Assembly (NCBI GenBank): GCA_910579305.1
Contig: CAJTTA010000038.1
Span: 1-20,770 of the forward strand
Reading direction: 5' to 3'
DNA from: an uncultured Muribaculaceae bacterium
Lineage (GTDB): Bacteria > Bacteroidota > Bacteroidia > Bacteroidales > Muribaculaceae
Length of the DNA stretch: 20,770 nucleotides
A program made the position numbers and the translations under genes. Of the stretch, positions 1 to 7,157 are shown piece by piece. The notes beneath the pieces are model-generated. The model searched no databases, was not told the DNA's origin, and was given only the letters and a program-made list of their open reading frames with translations. The first letter of the stretch is position 1. Every line of letters starts with the position of its first letter.

Positions 1-31
1 ACTTGAAAATTAGATGTTTAACAGCATAAAT

Positions 32-649
32 TTAAATTTTGTCATCTACTAAAATATTAAGCAGAAATAAAATATCTCGTTTTTCCAACTCACTCATACT
101 GCAAGATGGTAGCATACGCTCTAATTCTGCTATATAGAACTCAGCAGTCTCATAATCTCTCATTCTGATAAAAGCGCGAGTGAGTTGATTATAAGCATCT
201 GCATTATAATAATTCGGCTGTCTTCGGTGATCATCGGAATTAATTATCTTAAATGCAACCGCCATCGCTTTCATATACCACCCCTTGTAGTAGTAAAGAC
301 GTTCAAGACGCGACATTGCAAAATACTCTATTCCAGAGAAAGCCTTGCCTGTACTATGACTCTCAACTAATTTTTTATAACATTCAATAGCCTGAGTATA
401 ATATCCCTCCGCATACGCAATTTCTCCCTTGGCTTGCAGCACCTGTCGACACAGTGAATCATTCCCCTCCTTATTATATACATAAAGCACACTGTCAGCA
501 TAATTCATCCGTGCTACTGGAGACAAAGATTGATCCTCAATCTTCCCTTTCATATGTTCAATACGTATGTAGGAATCAGTATGCCTGTCGGCAACAACAG
601 ATATAGCACAGGTGATTATGGCAATTAAAATAAATATAATACGAATCAT
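32..649 (-). CDS. Exported TPR-like protein, short, possibly a truncated regulator
   Basis: The 205-residue product starts with a hydrophobic segment (about residues 2-19) that fits a signal peptide or membrane anchor, with no lipobox cysteine. The rest is helical, with aromatic and Ala/Tyr-rich repeats such as AKGEIAYAEGYYTQAIECYK (about 73-92) and RMRDYETAEFYIAELERML that look like degenerate tetratricopeptide units, so a protein-binding role outside the cytoplasm is likely. It resembles the N-terminal sensor part of larger Bacteroidetes TPR proteins that continue into a coiled coil and a LuxR-type or kinase output. It ends abruptly after a helix at LLNILVDDKI, and the same frame stays open from the stop codon to the window edge. 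It may therefore be a remnant of a longer gene. It is separated by the terminator at 863-917 from the FKBP operon and seems to have its own promoter near 732-762. No specific function is recognised. Confidence 0.6.
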   Translation of the reverse strand: MIRIIFILIAIITCAISVVADRHTDSYIRIEHMKGKIEDQSLSPVARMNYADSVLYVYNKEGNDSLCRQVLQAKGEIAYAEGYYTQAIECYKKLVESHSTGKAFSGIEYFAMSRLERLYYYKGWYMKAMAVAFKIINSDDHRRQPNYYNADAYNQLTRAFIRMRDYETAEFYIAELERMLPSCSMSELEKRDILFLLNILVDDKI

Positions 650-731
650 GATACTATTAATCTATAAAATGGGGATTATCGGACATTTCTTCTCTATCGC
701 AAGTCTTATCTGATAATCCTACTATTACCTG

Positions 732-762
732 CAAATTTAGCAAATTCTCAGCATCTATTAAA
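732..762 (-). promoter_or_regulatory. Candidate Bacteroidetes promoter for the TPR-like gene
   Basis: Read on the minus strand, TAAATTTG (739-732) is a perfect TAnnTTTG -7 element. After a 19-nt spacer a TTTA (762-759) sits where TTTG is expected for the -33 element, so only one half is perfect. A start near 725 would give a leader of about 75 nt before the ATG at 649. The surroundings are very AT-rich, so a chance match to the -7 box is possible. Confidence 0.4.
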
Positions 763-862
763 ATTTAGTATTGAAAAATAGCTTATGACACGTAATATAT
801 TTTTCTTCGAAACAGTATTAAGCTCTTATAACCCTAATAATTTGATAAATCAGAATAAGATA

Positions 863-917
863 GGCATGAAAAAAAAATAGCAGTCATCATAATAGATAGC
901 TGCTATTTTTTCATGCC
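863..917 (-). terminator. Intrinsic terminator of the glyS-lemA-FKBP operon
   Basis: The arms at 863-883 and 900-917 pair almost end to end. GGCATG pairs with CATGCC on the outside and TAGCAG with CTGCTA on the inside, with an A-run of 9 opposite a T-run of 6 between them and a loop of about 16 nt. Read on the minus strand this is a CTGCTA-type stem followed directly by nine T, the layout of a factor-independent terminator. It starts 13 nt past the FKBP stop codon and separates that operon from the next minus-strand gene. Confidence 0.85.
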
Positions 918-930
918 TTTAAACAGGTAT

Positions 931-1485
931 TTATTTCAGAGGGCGTTCCAACGCAGGAATGCTTACAAGTTTTACGTCAAATACCAAATTGGAATACGCC
1001 TTGATGCTACCTCGAGTGTTAATTCCATATGCTTGATTATACGGAATAAGCACAGTGCAGCTGTCTCCTACATGCATGGCACCAAGAGCAATGATCCATC
1101 CTTGGATATTGGTGTTGAGCACACATTGATATATGCTGTCGGCCGGAGTGGTACGCAGATAAGAACTGTCAAGTCCGAGACCGTCGATATTCTGCACACG
1201 ATATTTTACATTGATCGTAGAAGTTGAAATCGGACTGAGATTATTGGATGTGGCTGACCGATCGGTATGCCATTTCATCAAGACATACGCACTGGGATCC
1301 CAATCACAATTGACTCGGGTATATACCTTTTGGCCTGCTGCGTCAGTCTCTGCCTCTTTCTCTATAATCCAGGCATCATTCTTCTTCTTCCATTCCTTGT
1401 CAGAGCCGGGCTCATCGCCAAGACATGATGAAAGAGTCATCAAAGCCCCGGCTCCCAACATAGCTGCGTATAATAGCTTCTTCAT
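931..1485 (-). CDS. FKBP-type peptidyl-prolyl cis-trans isomerase lipoprotein
   Basis: This 184-residue protein begins with a lipoprotein signal peptide ending in LSSC (Cys21), so it should be lipid-anchored in the cell envelope; the following LGDE leaves the exact membrane undecided. The C-terminal half (about 90-180) carries an FKBP fold signature: a GWIIALGAMHVGDSCTVLIP stretch equivalent to the family's G-W-x-x-x-L-x-x-M-x-x-G motif, then YNQAYGI, and a closing strand LVFDVKLVSI. The family catalyses prolyl isomerisation and helps fold envelope proteins. The N-terminal half is a variable region with a Lys/Glu-rich linker. Its ATG overlaps the lemA stop codon by 4 nt (ATGA), so the two are probably translationally coupled. 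It is the last gene of the operon begun by glyS. Some FKBP pocket aromatics cannot be placed with certainty, so catalytic activity is inferred. Confidence 0.88.
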   Translation of the reverse strand: MKKLLYAAMLGAGALMTLSSCLGDEPGSDKEWKKKNDAWIIEKEAETDAAGQKVYTRVNCDWDPSAYVLMKWHTDRSATSNNLSPISTSTINVKYRVQNIDGLGLDSSYLRTTPADSIYQCVLNTNIQGWIIALGAMHVGDSCTVLIPYNQAYGINTRGSIKAYSNLVFDVKLVSIPALERPLK

Positions 1486-2099
1486 TCTTCAAAGACTTGT
1501 GGTGCACGCTGAGCGCCCGCTTCGGCCTGGAACATCGACTTCTTCTGGAAGCCCATCATTCCGGAAATGATCACGTTGGGGAATTTGCGTACTGATATAT
1601 TATAATCTTTCACTGCAGCATTATAAGCCTCGCGCGCAACCTGTATTCTATTCTCTGTACCCTCAAGTTGAGCCTGGAAATCAGAGAAATTCTTGGAACT
1701 CTTCAAGTCAGGATAAGCCTCTTTCACGGCATTGACATAAATATCAAGAGCCTTGCGGGCATTATCCTGCGCATCCATATAGCGCTGCATCTGTTGCTCA
1801 TCGACAGGAGCCTGGCCCTGTGATACTGTCTCGGCATCAGCCTGGGCATTCATGGCAGCTGTACGAGCTTTGGTCACATTAAGATAAGTATCTCCTTCAT
1901 GCTTTGCATATGCCTTGACAGTACGCTCAAGATTCGGAATAAGATCTTTACGACGCTGATACTGACTTTCTACATTACCCCATGCATTATCCACTGTCTG
2001 CTCTTGAGAGAGCATGCCGTTATAGCCGGATGCAATCCATATTATAAGGATCAAGATAACACCCAGTATGGCGAATAATATTATGCGTTTCTTATTCAT
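1482..2099 (-). CDS. lemA: LemA family membrane-anchored protein
   Basis: The 205-residue product has one N-terminal membrane helix (about residues 5-24) followed by a long charged helical domain outside the cytoplasm. Family features visible are NAWGNVESQYQRRKDLIPNL (about 38-57), which is the classic LemA opening with V/W, two Arg and the DLIPNL turn, then TVKAYAKHE, and a final IRxxFN-like segment, here ISVRKFPNVIISGMMGF (about 168-184). LemA proteins are widespread and their molecular role is not settled. It lies between glyS (9-nt gap) and the FKBP lipoprotein gene (4-nt overlap), which is a cotranscription argument but gives no direct functional clue. Length matches the family (about 180-200 residues). 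The family is clear; the function is not. Confidence 0.93.
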   Translation of the reverse strand: MNKKRIILFAILGVILILIIWIASGYNGMLSQEQTVDNAWGNVESQYQRRKDLIPNLERTVKAYAKHEGDTYLNVTKARTAAMNAQADAETVSQGQAPVDEQQMQRYMDAQDNARKALDIYVNAVKEAYPDLKSSKNFSDFQAQLEGTENRIQVAREAYNAAVKDYNISVRKFPNVIISGMMGFQKKSMFQAEAGAQRAPQVFEE

Positions 2100-2108
2100 A
2101 TGTCTATA

Positions 2109-3653
2109 TTAAATCAATTTACGCAAAAGAGAGTTGAGGCTTACGCGCTCCTTGAGCATACCTTCAAGCTCACTGACACTGACACGTTCCTGCTCCATGG
2201 AGTCACGATGACGCAGTGTCACGGTATTATCCTCCAGTGTCTGATGATCAACGGTGATACAGTAAGGGGTGCCTATGGCATCCTGTCGGCGGTAACGCTT
2301 GCCGATAGAATCCTTTTCATCATATTGACATGTGAAGTCAAATCTCAAAGCATGCTGTATTTCACGAGCCTTTTCAGGAAGTCCGTCTTTTTTCACAAGG
2401 GGAAGCACTGCACATTTCACCGGTGCCAGCGCGGCTGGGAAATGAAGCACTACTCGCGAGTCGCCTCCTTCAAGAGCCTGCTCCTCATATGCCGCACACA
2501 GCACCGTGAGGAACATGCGATCCACTCCTATTGACGTTTCGATTACATACGGCACATAGTTTTTGTTCAACTCATGGTCGAAATACTGTATCTTCTTGCC
2601 GGAGAATTTCTCATGCTGAGACAGATCAAAGTCTGTGCGGGAGTGTATTCCTTCCACTTCCTTGAAGCCGAAAGGCATACGGAATTCTATGTCGGTAGCC
2701 GCATTGGCATAATGTGCCAGCTTCTCGTGATCATGATAGCGATATTTTTCATCGCCGAGACCGAGAGCCTTATGCCATTTCAGGCGCGTCTGCTTCCAGA
2801 AGTCGAAGTACTTCAGTTCTTCTCCTGGACGCACAAAGAATTGCATCTCCATCTGCTCGAATTCACGCATGCGGAAGATGAACTGACGGGCTACAATCTC
2901 ATTGCGGAAGGCCTTTCCTATCTGGGCAATACCAAAAGGCAGACGCATGCGTCCCGTCTTATAGACATTCAGGAAATTGACAAAGATACCCTGCGCTGTC
3001 TCCGGACGCAAGTATACATCCATCGCGCCATCGGCAGTCGAACCCATTTCGGTCTTGAACATGAGATTGAACTGCCTTACGTCTGTCCAGTTCTTTGTTC
3101 CGCTCACCGGATCTACAATTCCATAATCCAGTATGATCTGCTTCAGATCCTCAAGGTTATTATCGTTCATGGCGTTGGAGAAACGCTCATGCAGCTCATT
3201 ACGCTTTTTAAGGTGCTCAAGCACTCTCGGATTTGTCTGTCGGAACATCTCCTCATCGAATGACTCACCAAAGCGCTTGGCGGCCTTGGCGCATTCTTTG
3301 GCTATCTTGTCATCAATCTTCGCTATCTCATCTTCAATGAGCACGTCGGCACGATAACGTTTCTTTGAATCGCGATTGTCAATCAGAGGGTCATTAAAGG
3401 CATCGACGTGGCCTGAAGCCTTCCATATGGAGGGGTGCATGAATATCGCGGAGTCAATACCCACAATGTTATCGTGCAGCATTGTCATGGCTTCCCACCA
3501 GTAGCGCTTTATGTTATTCTTGAGCTCTACTCCATTCTGTCCGTAATCATACACAGCCGAAAGCCCATCGTAAATTTCACTTGACTGAAATACAAATCCG
3601 TATTCCTTGGCATGAGACACGATGGTCTTGAAGACATCTTCCTGTTTTGCCAT
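2109..3653 (-). CDS. glyQS: Glycyl-tRNA synthetase, dimeric class II type
   Basis: The enzyme charges tRNA-Gly with glycine in the cytoplasm. This 514-residue protein is the single-chain alpha2 form, not the split GlyQ/GlyS form. Visible landmarks in order: SSEIYDGLSAVYDYG (about 24-38) of motif 1; WKASGHVDAFNDPL (77-90); an insertion domain (about 95-195); RPETAQGIFVNF (216-227), which binds glycine and ATP; motif 2 FRNEI (249-253) with a following RMREFEQME; motif 3 around GVDRMFL (376-382); and the HGTP-type anticodon-binding domain from about 405 to the end, with DSIGKRYRRQDAIGTPYCIT. The ATG at 3653 is the only start that keeps the family N-terminus. It heads an operon with lemA and the FKBP gene and has its own promoter at 3730-3760. 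Gene naming varies (glyQS, glyS). Confidence 0.97.
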   Translation of the reverse strand: MAKQEDVFKTIVSHAKEYGFVFQSSEIYDGLSAVYDYGQNGVELKNNIKRYWWEAMTMLHDNIVGIDSAIFMHPSIWKASGHVDAFNDPLIDNRDSKKRYRADVLIEDEIAKIDDKIAKECAKAAKRFGESFDEEMFRQTNPRVLEHLKKRNELHERFSNAMNDNNLEDLKQIILDYGIVDPVSGTKNWTDVRQFNLMFKTEMGSTADGAMDVYLRPETAQGIFVNFLNVYKTGRMRLPFGIAQIGKAFRNEIVARQFIFRMREFEQMEMQFFVRPGEELKYFDFWKQTRLKWHKALGLGDEKYRYHDHEKLAHYANAATDIEFRMPFGFKEVEGIHSRTDFDLSQHEKFSGKKIQYFDHELNKNYVPYVIETSIGVDRMFLTVLCAAYEEQALEGGDSRVVLHFPAALAPVKCAVLPLVKKDGLPEKAREIQHALRFDFTCQYDEKDSIGKRYRRQDAIGTPYCITVDHQTLEDNTVTLRHRDSMEQERVSVSELEGMLKERVSLNSLLRKLI

Positions 3654-3729
3654 AATTATTATTGTATGTCGTTAATCTTAATGGTTTACATGTTGACCTC
3701 CCATGTTTTACACGGAAGCGTAGTGACTA

Positions 3730-3760
3730 CAAAGGTAGTGAAAATTTGCCACTCCACAAA
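3730..3760 (-). promoter_or_regulatory. Promoter of the glyS operon
   Basis: On the minus strand a TTTG -33 element (3760-3757), a 19-nt spacer and TACCTTTG (3737-3730), a perfect TAnnTTTG -7 element, are present. Transcription would start near 3724, leaving a leader of about 70 nt before the glyS ATG. Its spacer contains the -33 box of the opposite queF promoter. Confidence 0.75.
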
Positions 3761-3776
3761 AAAATGACTAAATTTG
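3745..3776 (+). promoter_or_regulatory. Promoter of the queF-queC-queD-queE operon
   Basis: TTTG (3745-3748), a 20-nt spacer and TAAATTTG (3769-3776) match the Bacteroidetes primary-sigma consensus at both boxes. The start point would be near 3783. This placement excludes the longer in-frame queF starts at 3662 and 3764 for a transcript made here, and supports the ATG at 3830. Confidence 0.8.
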
Positions 3777-3793
3777 CACCTCGTATAACTGTC

Positions 3794-3826
3794 GCGGAAG
3801 TAAATCCCGCCATAAAAATTCTTACT
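3794..3826 (+). promoter_or_regulatory. Candidate H-type pseudoknot in the queF leader (preQ1-aptamer-like layout)
   Basis: Stem 1 pairs GCGG (3794-3797) with CCGC (3807-3810). Stem 2 pairs AGTAA (3799-3803), inside the loop of stem 1, with TTACT (3822-3826). The A-rich linker 3811-3821 joins them, and stem 2 ends 3 nt before the queF ATG. Known class-I preQ1 riboswitches have this topology: a C just before the 3' strand of stem 1 (here C3806), a G-C pair in stem 2 (here G3800-C3825) and an A-rich tail. The usual pyrimidine loop after the 5' strand of stem 1 is missing and stem 1 has only 4 bp, so this is a candidate, not a recognised riboswitch. Confidence 0.35.
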
Positions 3827-3829
3827 ATA

Positions 3830-4297
3830 ATGCGTACTGAAAATGAACTTGAAGGGGTGACCTTGCTGGGCAATCAAGGCACTAAGTATCCTGATGACTA
3901 TGCCCCCGGAATGCTTGAGACTTTTGAGAACAAGCACCCGGAGAGAGAGTATGTGGTGACATTTGATTGTCCTGAATTCACCACTCTCTGCCCGAAGACC
4001 GGTCAGCCGGATTTCGGACATATATACATATCATATATACCCCGACACCGCATGGTGGAGAGCAAGAGCCTGAAGCTCTATCTCTTTTCCTTCCGTAATC
4101 ATGGGGACTTCCATGAGGATTGTGTAAACATAATCCTAAATGACTTGTGGGAACTCATGGATCCTCTTTATCTTGAAGTAAAGGGAATATTCATGCCCCG
4201 TGGAGGGATAAGCATTTACCCATTCGCCAATAAGGGGGATGCTGATCATCAGGAGCTGGTGAAACTTCGCCGACTTGACAACTTCAAAAACTATTGA
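3830..4297 (+). CDS. queF: NADPH-dependent 7-cyano-7-deazaguanine reductase
   Basis: QueF reduces the nitrile of preQ0 to the aminomethyl group of preQ1, the last free-base step of the queuosine pathway. The 155-residue product is the short unimodular type. It shows the catalytic Cys54 in LCPKTGQPDF with the general acid Asp61, the QueF motif ESKSLKLYLFSFRNH (77-91), the substrate-binding HEDCVN (95-100) and the C-terminal PRGGISIYPFAN. The ATG at 3830 is chosen because family members start here, about 24 residues before the conserved DYAPGMLETF-like stretch, and because the promoter lies inside the longer forms. It is the first gene of the que operon; queC starts 13 nt after its stop codon. 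The leader may carry a regulatory pseudoknot. Confidence 0.95.
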   Translation: MRTENELEGVTLLGNQGTKYPDDYAPGMLETFENKHPEREYVVTFDCPEFTTLCPKTGQPDFGHIYISYIPRHRMVESKSLKLYLFSFRNHGDFHEDCVNIILNDLWELMDPLYLEVKGIFMPRGGISIYPFANKGDADHQELVKLRRLDNFKNY

Positions 4298-4310
4298 AAA
4301 TCCCGATGCT

Positions 4311-4970
4311 ATGAATGACAAAGACACGATTCTCATCCTTTCAGGCGGCATGGATTCTGTTACTTTGCTTTATGACAAAGCCGAGAATATTGCTGTCGCC
4401 ATAAGCTTTGATTACGGTTCCAATCATAACGCACGCGAAATCGAAATGGCAGCAAAGCATTGCCACCGGCTCCATATAGAGCATGTGGTAATACCTCTGT
4501 CCTTCATGAAGCAATACTTCGAAAGCTCGCTTCTCTCCGGTCCCGAAGCAATACCGGAGGGTCAGTATGACTCAGACAACATGCAGAGCACAGTCGTTCC
4601 TTTCCGTAATGGCATCATGCTGTCTGTAGCGGCAGGCATGGCCGAGAGCCGTGGACTGAAACACGTGATGATGGCCAATCACGGCGGCGACCACACCATA
4701 TATCCTGATTGTCGCCCTGAATTTGTCCGGGCCATGAGCGATGCCATATGTGCGGGAACATTTCCTGGAATCACACTGCTGTCTCCATATGTAGATATGA
4801 CCAAAGGAGAAATAGCAGCGCGAGGGAAAGAGCTCGGAGTAGATTATGCACTCACCTACTCTTGTTATAAAGGAGGCGAAAAACATTGCGGCACATGCGG
4901 CACATGTGTAGAGAGAAAAGAAGCAATGGCCTTTGCCGGTATCGAAGACCCTACTCATTACGAGCATTGA
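4311..4970 (+). CDS. queC: 7-cyano-7-deazaguanine synthase
   Basis: QueC converts 7-carboxy-7-deazaguanine to preQ0 using ATP and ammonia. The 219-residue protein has the N-terminal PP-loop ILSGGMDSV (about 9-17) that binds the ATP phosphates, and the four zinc ligands near the C-terminus, Cys185, Cys193, Cys196 and Cys199, in a SC-x7-C-GT-C-GT-C pattern. Other family stretches are FDYGSNHN and VPFRNGIMLSVAAGMAE. The ATG at 4311 is preferred over an in-frame upstream start at 4275 that would overlap queF and add 12 residues before the conserved strand. It sits between queF and queD (2-nt gap). Length agrees with the family. Confidence 0.97.
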   Translation: MNDKDTILILSGGMDSVTLLYDKAENIAVAISFDYGSNHNAREIEMAAKHCHRLHIEHVVIPLSFMKQYFESSLLSGPEAIPEGQYDSDNMQSTVVPFRNGIMLSVAAGMAESRGLKHVMMANHGGDHTIYPDCRPEFVRAMSDAICAGTFPGITLLSPYVDMTKGEIAARGKELGVDYALTYSCYKGGEKHCGTCGTCVERKEAMAFAGIEDPTHYEH

Positions 4971-4972
4971 CT

Positions 4973-5305
4973 ATGTATTACGTAAGAAAGAGACTTGAAA
5001 TATCGGCAGCGCATAAATTATCGCTGTCTTATGCGAGCAAATGTTCCGGCATGCATGGCCACAACTGGATTCTTATCGTGGAATGCAAAGCTGAGACACT
5101 GAATGCTGACGGCATGGTCACTGATTTTTCTCATATCAAGCATCAGGTGGAACAGATGCTTGACCACTCTGTGCTGAATGAAGTATTGCCGTTCAACCCT
5201 ACGGCTGAAAACATAGCCCGGTGGGTGGTGGACAATGTTCCCAACTGCTTCAGATGTGAAGTGCAGGAAAGTCAGGGTAATTCAGCAATCTATGAGAAAG
5301 ATTAA
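4973..5305 (+). CDS. queD: 6-carboxy-5,6,7,8-tetrahydropterin synthase
   Basis: QueD converts 7,8-dihydroneopterin triphosphate to 6-carboxytetrahydropterin, the first committed step towards 7-deazaguanines. The 110-residue protein belongs to the 6-pyruvoyl-tetrahydropterin synthase fold. The zinc ligands are His14 (SAAHKL), His28 and His30 (MHGHNW), and Cys24 (KCSGMHGH) is the usual catalytic thiol position. Further conserved elements are MVTDFSHIK, LDHSVLNE with the catalytic Asp-His pair, and the FNPTAENIA stretch. The start at 4973 gives the expected N-terminus; longer in-frame starts would overlap queC by many codons. It follows queC by 2 nt, and its last 14 nt overlap queE. Length is slightly below the E. 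coli enzyme (about 120). Confidence 0.96.
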   Translation: MYYVRKRLEISAAHKLSLSYASKCSGMHGHNWILIVECKAETLNADGMVTDFSHIKHQVEQMLDHSVLNEVLPFNPTAENIARWVVDNVPNCFRCEVQESQGNSAIYEKD

Positions 5306-5903
5306 TGAAATTTTCTATTCTCTGCAAGGAGAAGGAGCACATACTGGTGTGCCATGTGTCTTTGTGCGCTTCAGCGGCTGCAACCTGAAATGCACTTTCT
5401 GTGACACGGCACATTCTGATGGCGTGGAAATGAGTGATGCTGACATTGTAACCTATATCAATACCTTCCCATGCGAATGGATTGTATTGACAGGAGGAGA
5501 ACCGAGTCTGCATATCGACTCAGCATTCATTCACACTCTCCATGTAGGAACCGGGAAAAAAATAGCTATAGAAACTAACGGCACACATCCGGTTCCGGAA
5601 GAGATTGATTGGATAACCCTTTCGCCCAAAGGAGGCATGACGGAGCTGAATACATCAGCTGAAGCGGCTACACTACGCATCCATAGAGCTGATGAGATTA
5701 AGGTCGTAGACATCGGGCAGGATCTGGAAGCATATTTCCACCTGCCCCAGGCGGGGAGTAACACCCTCATGTATCTGCAGCCGTGCTGGACTCCTGACAG
5801 TGAGAAAGCGCTATTGGCTGAAAAGCGTACTGTCAAGCGTGTGCTTGAGGATCCCCGCTGGACTCTGTCTTTGCAGATTCATCGCAAGCTTGGAATACAA
5901 TAA
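5292..5903 (+). CDS. queE: 7-carboxy-7-deazaguanine synthase (radical SAM)
   Basis: QueE rearranges 6-carboxytetrahydropterin to 7-carboxy-7-deazaguanine with S-adenosylmethionine and a [4Fe-4S] cluster. The 203-residue product shows YSLQGEGAHTG (9-19), typical of the QueE N-terminus; the cluster motif CxxxCxxC as Cys30, Cys34 and Cys37 in SGCNLKCTFCD; the LTGGEPSL motif that binds SAM; and an IETNGT stretch. The ATG at 5292 is chosen since MRKINEIFYSLQGEG matches family starts; it lies inside queD, in another frame, with a 14-nt overlap. The stop codon overlaps the next ATG (TAATG), so the downstream TPR gene should be translationally coupled to it. Confidence 0.96.
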   Translation: MRKINEIFYSLQGEGAHTGVPCVFVRFSGCNLKCTFCDTAHSDGVEMSDADIVTYINTFPCEWIVLTGGEPSLHIDSAFIHTLHVGTGKKIAIETNGTHPVPEEIDWITLSPKGGMTELNTSAEAATLRIHRADEIKVVDIGQDLEAYFHLPQAGSNTLMYLQPCWTPDSEKALLAEKRTVKRVLEDPRWTLSLQIHRKLGIQ

Positions 5904-7126
5904 TGAAGCGTTTAATTTCTGGAATAATAGTATGTATCCTCCTGTCCGGAATATTTGTATCGCCGGAGGGGAACGCTGTGCCCAAGTCTCTAAAGCAGGC
6001 AGAAAAACTGTCAGGAAATTTTGAGAAACTTGAGGAAGCCCGTACTAAAGTTTCAGAAGCGCTGCAAGACACCACTCTATCATCAGATCCTCACGCTCTT
6101 TATATAGCCGGAAAAATTGAAGAAGGTGCTTTCCGTCATTATCATAAATTATTAGGTATTAATCAAAATGATCCTAAAGTAGACAGGACTTTAATGGCTG
6201 ACGCGCTTCTTGCTGCAGTGGATTATTATGAACGGGCTCTTGCCGTAGATACCATAACCGATAAAAAAGGGAAACGCACCATTCGATACAGTGTCAAGAT
6301 CGCAGAATGGCTGAATTCCATAACGCCCTCTCTATATAATGCTGGTGTGGCATACATGAATAAACGCATGTTTTATCCTCAGGCATACTCCGCTTTTAAA
6401 GCATATGCGCTTGCACCCACCAAATATTATTTCCATGACAATGAATCCGTAATGAGTGATTCAGTGCAAGCCAATGCATGGTTTTATGCCGGAGTGATGG
6501 CATATAATGCCAAAGAGTATGCCCCTGCTGCAGAAAGCTTCATGATCGCACGACGCCTCGGTTATCCCAGAAAAGAAGTTTTTCTGAATGAAATGAGTTC
6601 GCTTGGGTTTATGGCAAAATCAACGACATCCCGACAAGACTCTTTATCACGGCAAATCACAGTTTTGGCCGGAGAGGGACATCGACGTTTTGGCTTGAGC
6701 GAGCCATTGTTCTTAAAAAAATATATAGCCGGCCTTGTTATGGAAAATCAGCTTGACAGCGCCTTGTCAGTAGTAAACTCTGCGATGGCTACTGATTCCA
6801 TTCCTATGCTACATGCCATGAAAGGAGCGTTGCTCTATACATTAGGACGCAATTCTGAAGCCGCGGCAGAATATCTGGTGGCGGCCGCTGATAAATCTGC
6901 CGACTTCACGACGCTGAAAGAAGCTTCGAAGTCTGTGGCTGGAGAAGGCATAGCTCTGCTGACACAAGTGAAGGGTAATAAAAAATCGGCTCAAGACCGC
7001 AGGAAAGAAATAAGAGACACATTCCTTACTCCGGCTTTGAATTTTGCTAGAAGAGCAGCAGAGATATATCCTGATGATCCTGATGTCGCCAATACCATCG
7101 AGACTATAAGCTACTATATGCACTAA
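5903..7126 (+). CDS. Secreted tetratricopeptide-repeat protein coupled to queE
   Basis: This 407-residue protein has a Sec signal peptide (about 1-25, hydrophobic IIVCILLSGIFV, possible cleavage after GNA) and no lipobox at the end of the hydrophobic stretch, so it is probably periplasmic. The mature part is helical with TPR-like units, for example ITPSLYNAGVAYMNKRMFYP (about 146-165), AWFYAGVMAYNAKEYAPAAE (about 192-211) and MLHAMKGALLYTLGRNSEAA near 300-320, and it ends with FARRAAEIYPDDPDVANTIE. It looks like a scaffold or envelope-assembly protein; no enzyme motif is visible. Its ATG overlaps the queE stop codon, an unexpected place for a secreted protein since the upstream genes are all cytoplasmic preQ1 enzymes. 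No intrinsic terminator with a T-run follows; the inverted repeat at 7158-7217 is the nearest structure. Confidence 0.85.
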   Translation: MKRLISGIIVCILLSGIFVSPEGNAVPKSLKQAEKLSGNFEKLEEARTKVSEALQDTTLSSDPHALYIAGKIEEGAFRHYHKLLGINQNDPKVDRTLMADALLAAVDYYERALAVDTITDKKGKRTIRYSVKIAEWLNSITPSLYNAGVAYMNKRMFYPQAYSAFKAYALAPTKYYFHDNESVMSDSVQANAWFYAGVMAYNAKEYAPAAESFMIARRLGYPRKEVFLNEMSSLGFMAKSTTSRQDSLSRQITVLAGEGHRRFGLSEPLFLKKYIAGLVMENQLDSALSVVNSAMATDSIPMLHAMKGALLYTLGRNSEAAAEYLVAAADKSADFTTLKEASKSVAGEGIALLTQVKGNKKSAQDRRKEIRDTFLTPALNFARRAAEIYPDDPDVANTIETISYYMH

Positions 7127-7157
7127 ATAAAAAATTTACTGTGCAAAATGGGATATC

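Noticed and set aside
913..1227. Plus-strand frame of 104 codons across the FKBP gene
   Set aside because: It begins inside the terminator hairpin and overlaps the lipoprotein gene on the opposite strand, with no family feature.
3662..3829. Longer in-frame queF starts at 3662 and 3764 that would add up to 56 residues
   Set aside because: The extra residues have no family similarity, and the queF promoter boxes (3745-3776) lie within them; the ATG at 3830 gives the normal length.
4886..4935. Direct repeat of GCGGCACAT near the end of queC
   Set aside because: It encodes the CGTCGTC zinc-ligand stretch of QueC, which explains the repetition.
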